DNA of 5,614 nt, taken from Streptococcaceae bacterium (GTDB lineage: Bacteria > Bacillota > Bacilli > Lactobacillales > Streptococcaceae). This document shows, one piece after another, positions 1-5,614 of this stretch (its first letter is position 1; every line of letters begins with the position of its first letter). The notes beneath the pieces were generated by a model. That model made no database searches and was not told where the DNA came from. It saw nothing but the letters and a program-made list of their open reading frames with translations. The stretch lies in NCBI GenBank assembly GCA_031259195.1, contig JAIRLR010000183.1, positions 1 to 5,614 of the forward strand. Reading direction: 5' to 3'. A program made the position numbers and the translations under genes.

Positions 1-261
1 GAGGATCATTTGGTGGATGTTGACCTCTTTCTCACTACTGCTTTTTCACTGTTATCAGACCCAAGATCAATAAAACATATCGGGGATAGACTACTTTTAA
101 ATTATGAGTATGGCTGCTACTTGCTGATGAGTGGAAATGAACAGGGTGGAAAAAAGATGATAAAAAATGTTATTTCTACTTTCTTGTTATGCGGCCATGA
201 GAATTTAACTGATAAACTTCAGCAAAGTTATGATGAGGGACAGAGGGCGGTGAAGTCTTAG
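1..261 (+). CDS. Rgg/GadR/MutR-like transcriptional regulator, C-terminal part (5'-truncated by window edge)
   Basis: The frame is open from the first base and ends at TAG 259-261, giving the last 86 residues of a protein whose start lies outside the window. A TTG at position 10 could be read as a start, but no ribosome binding site can be seen before it and the frame continues upstream. The segment is helical. Its pattern (an aromatic-rich helix with N-Y-E-Y-G-C-Y-L-L, then S-G-N-E-Q-G-G-K-K-M, then a hydrophobic helix, then L-x-x-S-Y-D-E near the end) resembles the C-terminal repeat domain of Rgg-family regulators. In that family an N-terminal XRE-type HTH binds DNA and this C-terminal TPR-like domain binds a short peptide or mediates dimerisation. 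The HTH is not visible here, so the family call rests on the C-terminal pattern alone. The gene converges on pta, and a hairpin follows about 45 bases after the stop. Confidence 0.6.
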   Translation, partial: EDHLVDVDLFLTTAFSLLSDPRSIKHIGDRLLLNYEYGCYLLMSGNEQGGKKMIKNVISTFLLCGHENLTDKLQQSYDEGQRAVKS

Positions 262-305
262 CAACGCTTTGATTTTGGAGTCAGGTTTAACAACTTAAGA
301 CAAAT

Positions 306-350
306 AAGAAGCACTTTAAACAATTTTCGCCATTTAAAGTGCTTTTTATT
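306..350. terminator. Bidirectional Rho-independent terminator between the Rgg-like gene and pta
   Basis: A perfect 12-bp inverted repeat (309-320 AAGCACTTTAAA pairs with 333-344 TTTAAAGTGCTT) encloses a 12-base loop. On the plus strand the right arm runs into a T-rich tail (343-350). On the minus strand the tail is TTCTTATTTG, which is weaker but still T-rich. It lies between two convergent stops (261 and 358), so it probably ends both transcripts, more strongly for the plus-strand gene. Confidence 0.85.
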
Positions 351-357
351 TCTAAAA

Positions 358-1347
358 TTACTCTTTACCCAACAACATCTGTGCAGCCGTAATGATTGCC
401 AGTTTATATACATCTTCTTCATTAGCACCGCGTGAAAGATCCGAGATTGGTTTATTAAGACCTTGCAAAATCGGGCCAATAGCTTCGAATTTTCCAAGGC
501 GTTGAGCGATTTTATAGCCAATATTACCTGATTGCAGATCCGGAAAAACAAAAACTGTTGCCTTGCCAGCAACTGATGAGCCCGGTGCTTTCAGGCGCGC
601 AACAGACTCTACATAGGATGCATCAAACTGCAACTCGCCATCGATAATGTATTCAGGCGCTAAGCTTTTGGCAATTTTTGTCGCTTCTACCACTTTTTCA
701 ACTTCAGATGATTTAGCTGAGCCCTTTGTCGAAAAACTTAACAAAGAAACTTTAGGATCAATATTAAAAACTTCCGCAGTTCGAGCAGATTCCACCGCAA
801 TTTCTGCTAACTCCTGTGCACTTGGATTGATATTAATTGCGCAATCAGAAAATAAATATTTTTCCTGATCACGTCCACGTACCATTAAAAATGCTCCCGA
901 AGTTCGGGTAACACTTGGACGCGTTTTAATGATTTGTAGTGCTGGCCTGACCGTGTCCCCTGTTGAATGAATCACACCGGAAATCATTCCATCTGCTTCA
1001 TCCATAAAGCAAAGCATTGTGCCAAAATAATTATAATCATTAAGCAATAATTTACGTGCTTGCTCTTTTGTAATCTTACCTTTACGAACAGTAACAAAAG
1101 AATCCAACATTTTTGCAAAATGTTTATAATTTACCGGATCAATAATCTCAAACATTGATGGTTGCAGGCCTCGACTGTTAATCGCCGCGTGAACTTCTTC
1201 AACATTTCCGATTAGAATAGGCTCCATTAACTGTTCTACTTTTAAACGTGCTGCTGCTCCTAAAATGCGAGTATCAGTACTCTCCGGAAAAACGATTCTA
1301 ACACCACGTCTTACGATTTTAAAGCGCAAACTATCAAATAACTCCAA
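358..1347 (-). CDS. pta: Phosphate acetyltransferase (phosphotransacetylase)
   Basis: Pta catalyses acetyl-CoA + phosphate <=> acetyl phosphate + CoA in the cytoplasm. With acetate kinase it links pyruvate catabolism to ATP formation and acetate. The start is TTG at 1347: a strong AGGAGG (minus strand of 1354-1359) sits 6 bases upstream, and the product then begins M-E-L-F-D-S-L, like the usual M-D-L-F-E-S-L of lactobacillar Pta. The open frame runs further up to 1401, but that extension contains the ribosome binding site and is not coding. The 329-residue product has the normal length of the short, single-domain PTA_PTB family, without the extra N-terminal domain of enterobacterial Pta. Visible family features are R-I-V-F-P-E near residue 18, S-F-S-T-K-G-S-A-K around 204-212, and the active-site loop L-S-R-G-x4-D (S305, R306, D312), which matches the Ser-Arg and Asp of the Methanosarcina enzyme. 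It follows the DUF1275 gene by 59 bases and may be cotranscribed with it. Confidence 0.96.
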   Translation of the reverse strand: MELFDSLRFKIVRRGVRIVFPESTDTRILGAAARLKVEQLMEPILIGNVEEVHAAINSRGLQPSMFEIIDPVNYKHFAKMLDSFVTVRKGKITKEQARKLLLNDYNYFGTMLCFMDEADGMISGVIHSTGDTVRPALQIIKTRPSVTRTSGAFLMVRGRDQEKYLFSDCAININPSAQELAEIAVESARTAEVFNIDPKVSLLSFSTKGSAKSSEVEKVVEATKIAKSLAPEYIIDGELQFDASYVESVARLKAPGSSVAGKATVFVFPDLQSGNIGYKIAQRLGKFEAIGPILQGLNKPISDLSRGANEEDVYKLAIITAAQMLLGKE

Positions 1348-1353
1348 AACATC

Positions 1354-1359
1354 CCTCCT
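1354..1359 (-). promoter_or_regulatory. Ribosome binding site that fixes the pta start
   Basis: AGGAGG on the minus strand, 6 bases before TTG 1345-1347. It lies inside the longer open frame, which shows that the upstream ATG and TTG codons (up to 1401) are not the main start. Confidence 0.9.
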
Positions 1360-1373
1360 CATCTTAAAAAACA

Positions 1374-1401
1374 TTTTCGCAAAAAGAAGCGATCTATGCA
1401 A
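1374..1401 (-). promoter_or_regulatory. pta: Weak candidate promoter for pta
   Basis: On the minus strand, TTGCAT (1396-1401), a 17-base spacer and GAAAAT (1373-1378) lie upstream of the pta ribosome binding site. The -35 matches consensus at 3 of 6 and the -10 at 4 of 6, so this is only a candidate. It would give pta its own transcript in addition to any readthrough from the DUF1275 gene. Confidence 0.3.
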
Positions 1402-1410
1402 GCGATTTAT
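1396..1410 (+). promoter_or_regulatory. Candidate CcpA-binding cre site upstream of pta
   Basis: ATGCAAGCGATTTAT fits the Bacillus-type cre consensus WTGNAANCGNWNNCW at every fixed position except the second-to-last C, which is A here. It overlaps the stop codon of the DUF1275 gene and the weak -35 candidate of pta, about 50 bases upstream of the pta start. CcpA is known to activate pta in Bacillus subtilis through an upstream cre. Overlap with a -35 would more often mean repression, so the sign of any control is open. One-mismatch hits to this degenerate consensus do occur by chance. Confidence 0.35.
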
Positions 1411-2102
1411 TTAATAATCTTTAACTTGTCAGATAATTTATTTTCTCTGCGGATAATAATAAAAGCTAGCCAAAGCAAGATGCTTGCCCCTAAAATTGTA
1501 AAATTTTTCGTATAGGGGACAAGCGTTGCACTAAATAAAGCACCAAGAAAAAAACTTACAACAACTAAAAAAGCATTGCGTCCTTTAACAAGCATCTCAA
1601 AATTTTTGGAAAAAATTCCGCCAATCAACATCGACCCTATCGTTCTGATATTCCCAGTCATCATAATGTTGGCATAAGGCATGCCACGCAATTTTTTAAA
1701 GGTATCTGCTTGAATAGCTGCAAAAAAAGACAACAAAGAAATAAAGACATTATTTGAGAAAACACTGACAAAAAGTCCACAGATCGTAACACCTATCAGT
1801 TCAGCTAACAAGCTTAACTGATGACGCCGAAGATTATTTTTCTGCGCAAAATCTTTTATCAAAAAATTCACACCCGCACCAATGGCAAATGCAAAAATAG
1901 GAAATAAATACACCCAACCTTGATTTAATTGACCTTTAATTAAATGTATAGCCATTAAAATAACGTTACCTGACTGCAAATTGGCAAAACGTTGTCCATG
2001 AGTCAAATAACTATATGCATCCATAAATCCACCTGCAGCTGCTAAAAGCATACCAATCTCTAACTCTTCGTAAATCAAAACCTTCTTAGCTTCTTCACCC
2101 AT
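1407..2102 (-). CDS. DUF1275 (YoaK-type) integral membrane protein
   Basis: A 231-residue membrane protein of the DUF1275 family, whose biochemical function is not established. It starts at ATG 2102. The best Shine-Dalgarno match, AAAGGAA, is about 11-12 bases upstream, rather far, and no better in-frame start has a good site. Hydrophobic stretches lie near residues 15-32, 62-83, 95-131, 175-197 and 201-217, so about five or six membrane segments are expected, with a basic C-terminal tail. Two related motif blocks are visible: G-G-F-M-D-A-Y-S-Y-L followed by F-A-N-L-Q-S-G-N-V near 24-47, and Q-A-D-T-F followed by Y-A-N-I-M-M-T-G-N-I near 131-152. This fits a two-half protein typical of the family. 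Pta follows on the same strand 59 bases downstream, and an Mga-like regulator is divergent upstream. A transporter role is often supposed for the family, but nothing here shows a substrate. Confidence 0.88.
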   Translation of the reverse strand: MGEEAKKVLIYEELEIGMLLAAAGGFMDAYSYLTHGQRFANLQSGNVILMAIHLIKGQLNQGWVYLFPIFAFAIGAGVNFLIKDFAQKNNLRRHQLSLLAELIGVTICGLFVSVFSNNVFISLLSFFAAIQADTFKKLRGMPYANIMMTGNIRTIGSMLIGGIFSKNFEMLVKGRNAFLVVVSFFLGALFSATLVPYTKNFTILGASILLWLAFIIIRRENKLSDKLKIIK

Positions 2103-2103
2103 C

Positions 2104-2133
2104 TTTACAAATATTCCTTTTCTTTTTTATTAT
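2104..2133 (+). promoter_or_regulatory. Candidate SigA-type promoter of the Mga-like gene
   Basis: TTTACA (2104-2109), an 18-base spacer and TATTAT (2128-2133), each 5 of 6 to consensus, would start transcription near 2140, leaving a leader of about 40 bases. The -35 lies immediately next to the start codon of the divergent DUF1275 gene, so the two transcription units share this short region. I found no equally good promoter on the opposite strand. Confidence 0.5.
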
Positions 2134-2138
2134 GACCA

Positions 2139-2163
2139 AAAATAAACAATTATCCGTTATTTT
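2139..2163. repeat. AT-only inverted repeat in the divergent intergenic region
   Basis: AAAATAA (2139-2145) and TTATTTT (2157-2163) are perfect reverse complements separated by 11 bases. The repeat lies between the candidate promoter and the start of the Mga-like gene, where an operator could sit. Being made only of A and T in an AT-rich region, it may be chance. Confidence 0.25.
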
Positions 2164-2181
2164 AAGAATAGGAAGAAAAAT

Positions 2182-3393
2182 ATGCTACTTTTTTTAATTG
2201 ACCGAAAAGTTAAAGATCTAGATCATCATGAAATACAGAAACTTCTAAATAACAGTCCAACTTATCAATTACTAAAAGAGCTCCTTATAAAAAAGCGCAT
2301 CAACTCGACGTTTTTTTGCAATAAATACTATCTGAGTCGTGCAACATTTCAACGACGAAAGAAAAAATTAAATATTTTGCTTGAGCATTTTTCGATTAGC
2401 CTTGCAAAGAAATCACTCCAAGGCGAAGAAAAAAACATCCGCTGGTTTTTAATTCAATTTTTTCAAAGTATAGCACCTTTTGATATGTTAAATGACTTCT
2501 TCAATACAGAAGAGTGGGCCCTTTTTAAAAGATGCAAACAAAATTTAATAAAAAAACTGAATCACAATCTTAATAAATGTTTTGAAATTTGGCTGCTAGC
2601 AGTCTTTTTTTATTCAAGAGAAGCACAAAAAAATTTTAAAAATCTGAACCATGATTTAGCAGATTTTAAAATGACTGCCTTTTATCAAGCTTTTCCTTTT
2701 TTAAGCACAAGCGACTTAGAATTTTTAAACTCAGGGTATCATCTATTACATCCAGAACAAAATAAAAAGCTTTCGCCAAAAATTTCTCCAGAAGCAAAGC
2801 TTTTCGTTAAAAATTTAAATAAATTTTTACCTATATCTTTAAACAAACAATTGCAAAAAAATCTTACAATAGAACTTACTTATTTTATCAATCTACATCA
2901 ATATCTTCCTACTAAGCTTAAATCTTTTATCGCTGAACGCTACTTAAACCCCTTGCGCAAAAATCATCCTCACAAAGCGCAATTCCATCATTTCCTTCAA
3001 AAAAAATTAGTCCATAATACTACCATTCTAAAAAATTCCCTTGAACAAAATGATTGTACTTGCTACTTTCTAAGTCAATTAATCGATAATGTCCTGCATA
3101 AAAGTGAAATGCCAATTTATTTTAACTTTCGCTCAGACTTCGATCCTTATATGCAAAGAAATTTAAAAATGAGAATACACTCTACATACTCGCAACTTTT
3201 AGAAGCAGAAATAAACAAGTCAGTAGACTTAACTATCCATCAAAGCGATCATATACATGATAATCAAACATCTACCTTTTATTTTCCGTTTTTTGTAACT
3301 GAAAATATTTGGCTAAATTTTATTAGATATATCGAAAAAATTTATTATCAAAAATTAACGGATTATCTTCTTTCCACAAAAATTAAATCATAA
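2182..3393 (+). CDS. Mga-like helix-turn-helix transcriptional regulator
   Basis: A 403-residue cytoplasmic protein starting at ATG 2182, with AGGAAG 6 bases upstream. The N-terminal part reads as an Mga-type HTH: a helix around 25-40, then a recognition region with Y-Y-L-S-R-A-T-F-Q-R-R-K-K-K-L-N near 49-64. Next comes G-E-E-K-N-I-R-W-F-L near 81-90, the G-x-E-x-x-I-R block seen in BglG- and Mga-family regulators. The middle (about 90-300) is helical and could hold PRD-like domains, but I cannot place phosphorylated histidines. The C-terminal part (about 308-385) has the shape of an EIIB-like domain, with V-D-L-T-I near 348-352. At 403 residues it is shorter than streptococcal Mga (about 500). 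Base composition is visibly more AT-rich than groEL, with many Lys, Asn and Phe. In the family such proteins couple sugar-PTS status to transcription. The target is unknown, though the divergent DUF1275 gene is the natural candidate. It converges on groEL. Confidence 0.7.
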   Translation: MLLFLIDRKVKDLDHHEIQKLLNNSPTYQLLKELLIKKRINSTFFCNKYYLSRATFQRRKKKLNILLEHFSISLAKKSLQGEEKNIRWFLIQFFQSIAPFDMLNDFFNTEEWALFKRCKQNLIKKLNHNLNKCFEIWLLAVFFYSREAQKNFKNLNHDLADFKMTAFYQAFPFLSTSDLEFLNSGYHLLHPEQNKKLSPKISPEAKLFVKNLNKFLPISLNKQLQKNLTIELTYFINLHQYLPTKLKSFIAERYLNPLRKNHPHKAQFHHFLQKKLVHNTTILKNSLEQNDCTCYFLSQLIDNVLHKSEMPIYFNFRSDFDPYMQRNLKMRIHSTYSQLLEAEINKSVDLTIHQSDHIHDNQTSTFYFPFFVTENIWLNFIRYIEKIYYQKLTDYLLSTKIKS

Positions 3394-3448
3394 GAACAAA
3401 AAAACAAACATGAAATTTTTCAAAATCATGTCTGTTTTTTGATGTTCT
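3393..3448. terminator. Bidirectional terminator between the Mga-like gene and groEL
   Basis: A long interrupted hairpin: ACATGA (3408-3413) pairs with TCATGT (3426-3431). After one mismatch, AAAAAACA (3399-3406) pairs with TGTTTTTT (3433-3440). After a 2-base bulge, AGAACA (3393-3398) pairs with TGTTCT (3443-3448). The T-run 3435-3440 serves the plus-strand transcript, and the A-run 3398-3404 becomes a U-run for the minus-strand groEL transcript. It begins at the last base of the Mga-like stop codon and ends 10 bases before the groEL stop. Confidence 0.85.
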
Positions 3449-3458
3449 AAAAATTAAT

Positions 3459-5150
<1,692 letters not shown>

Positions 5151-5151
<1 letters not shown>

Positions 5152-5435
5152 TACTCAACGATTGCTGCAATTTGGTCAGCGCGCAAAACTAAGTATTCTT
5201 TACCATCATGCTTAACTTCTGTTCCAGCAAACTTTTCAAAAAGAACGGTTTCACCTGCCTTTACTTCTGGAGCGATTGTTTGTCCATTTTCTAACACACG
5301 TCCACTTCCAACAGCAATGACTTTACCTGTTTGTGGTTTTTCTTGTGCAGCAGATGCTAGAACAATTCCTCCAATTGTTTTTTCTTCTTCTTTCGCAACT
5401 TCGATAATAATGCGATCTCCTAATGGTTTTAACAC
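5151..5435 (-). CDS. groES: Co-chaperonin GroES (Hsp10)
   Basis: GroES forms the heptameric lid of the GroEL chamber in the cytoplasm. The 94-residue product has the family length and begins [11 protein letters not shown]. The mobile loop that docks on GroEL lies about residues 15-36 and includes the hydrophobic I-G-G-I-V-L contact (21-26). The roof hairpin G-R-V-L-E-N-G-Q follows at 45-52, and the C-terminal strand [12 protein letters not shown] closes the barrel. The start is GTG (5433-5435), not ATG, chosen because GGAGGG sits 6 bases upstream and the family N-terminus matches exactly. It is the first gene of the operon, preceded by CIRCE and a SigA-type promoter, so it should be induced by heat and unfolded protein through release of HrcA. 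Confidence 0.99.
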
Positions 5436-5441
5436 GTTAAT

Positions 5442-5447
5442 CCCTCC
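5442..5447 (-). promoter_or_regulatory. Ribosome binding site deciding the GTG start of groES
   Basis: GGAGGG on the minus strand, 6 bases before GTG 5433-5435. No in-frame ATG exists at the expected N-terminus, so this site and family alignment set the start. Confidence 0.88.
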
Positions 5448-5471
5448 AATTTTTATAAATTAATCTAATTA

Positions 5472-5498
5472 TTAGTACTCTCCATCTACGAGTGCTAA
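5472..5498. promoter_or_regulatory. CIRCE operator (HrcA-binding inverted repeat)
   Basis: On the plus strand, TTAGTACTC, a 9-base spacer, then GAGTGCTAA. The consensus is TTAGCACTC-N9-GAGTGCTAA, so spacing is exact and 17 of 18 arm positions match. The single change (T for C at 5476) breaks the pairing of that position with 5494. It lies in the groES leader, a few bases after the predicted transcription start. This is the usual place for HrcA repression of groESL. Confidence 0.96.
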
Positions 5499-5510
5499 CT
5501 TACAAAAATC

Positions 5511-5538
5511 ATTGTATCATTCTCTATTAATTAGTCAA
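5511..5538 (-). promoter_or_regulatory. SigA-type promoter of groES-groEL with extended -10
   Basis: On the minus strand, TTGACT (5533-5538) is the -35. A 16-base spacer follows, then TACAAT (5511-5516) as the -10, preceded by TGA, giving the TG-N extended -10 form. Both hexamers match consensus at 5 of 6. Transcription should begin near 5504, just before CIRCE, leaving a leader of about 70 bases to the groES start. Confidence 0.85.
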
Positions 5539-5542
5539 GATG

Positions 5543-5614
5543 TTAAATTGCATTAGGAAAATTGTGTCGCTGCTCAGTGATAATGTCTTGATAGATGTTC
5601 ATCGAAAATGTCCC
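5543..5614 (-). CDS. Possible 3' end of an unidentified gene upstream of groES (truncated by window edge)
   Basis: Of the three minus-strand frames, only one stays open from the window edge. It encodes 23 residues ending F-P-N-A-I before TAA (5543-5545). The stop lies 5 bases before the groES -35 hexamer, a sensible position for the end of an upstream gene. The fragment is too short to recognise. A plus-strand frame from ATG 5540 is also open to the edge (25 codons) but has no ribosome binding site, so I prefer the minus-strand reading without certainty. The stretch may also be non-coding. Confidence 0.3.
   Translation of the reverse strand, partial: GTFSMNIYQDIITEQRHNFPNAI

Noticed and set aside
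258..572. 104-residue minus-strand open frame overlapping the 3' end of pta
   Set aside because: It runs in another frame of pta and through the terminator hairpin, so it is a shadow.
647..868. 73-residue plus-strand frame inside pta
   Set aside because: Antisense shadow of a clear, full-length pta with no ribosome binding site.
1381..1405. Direct repeat ATCGCTT twice, 13 bases apart, on the minus strand upstream of pta
   Set aside because: Only 7 bases, no third copy and no symmetry. It partly coincides with the cre-like site and is easily due to chance.
5533..5549. Possible CtsR site near the groES -35 (AGTCAAG then TTAAATT)
   Set aside because: The first heptad is only near the RGTCAAA form and the second, after a 3-base gap, does not match, so it is not a credible tandem CtsR site.

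Overview
The window looks like ordinary chromosome from a low-GC Gram-positive bacterium, most likely a lactic acid bacterium (Lactobacillales, probably Lactobacillaceae). The evidence is the AT-rich composition, strong GGAGG-type ribosome binding sites, TTG and GTG starts, a HrcA-type CIRCE operator in front of groES-groEL, a short (about 329 aa) stand-alone phosphotransacetylase, and two regulator types common in this group (Rgg-like and Mga-like). I cannot name the species from the sequence alone.

Layout from left to right. The 3' end of an Rgg/GadR/MutR-like regulator (1-261, +) enters from the left edge. It converges on pta (358-1347, -), with a 12-bp perfect hairpin between them that can serve as a shared terminator. 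Upstream of pta on the same strand is a DUF1275/YoaK-type membrane protein (1407-2102, -). A 79-bp intergenic region separates it from a divergent 403-aa Mga-like transcription regulator (2182-3393, +). That regulator converges on the chaperonin operon groES-groEL (5435 to 3459, -), and a second long hairpin (3393-3448) lies between the convergent stops. The right end (5436-5614) holds the groES leader with its CIRCE operator and SigA-type promoter. Beyond that is a short open stretch that may be the 3' end of another minus-strand gene.

How the parts work together. GroES and GroEL form the essential folding chamber, and their transcription is very probably controlled by HrcA through CIRCE. 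Pta interconverts acetyl-CoA and acetyl phosphate. A candidate catabolite-responsive element lies just upstream of pta and overlaps the end of the DUF1275 gene, so carbon-source control is plausible but unproven. The Mga-like regulator has the architecture of PTS-linked regulators (HTH, helical middle, EIIB-like C-terminus). Its divergent position makes the DUF1275 gene, and perhaps pta, candidate targets.

I found no CRISPR array, tRNA, rRNA, insertion sequence or defence cassette, and nothing that amounts to an undescribed system. The points most worth a second look are the Mga-like regulator paired with the DUF1275-pta unit, the cre-like site before pta, and the uncommon neighbourhood of pta.
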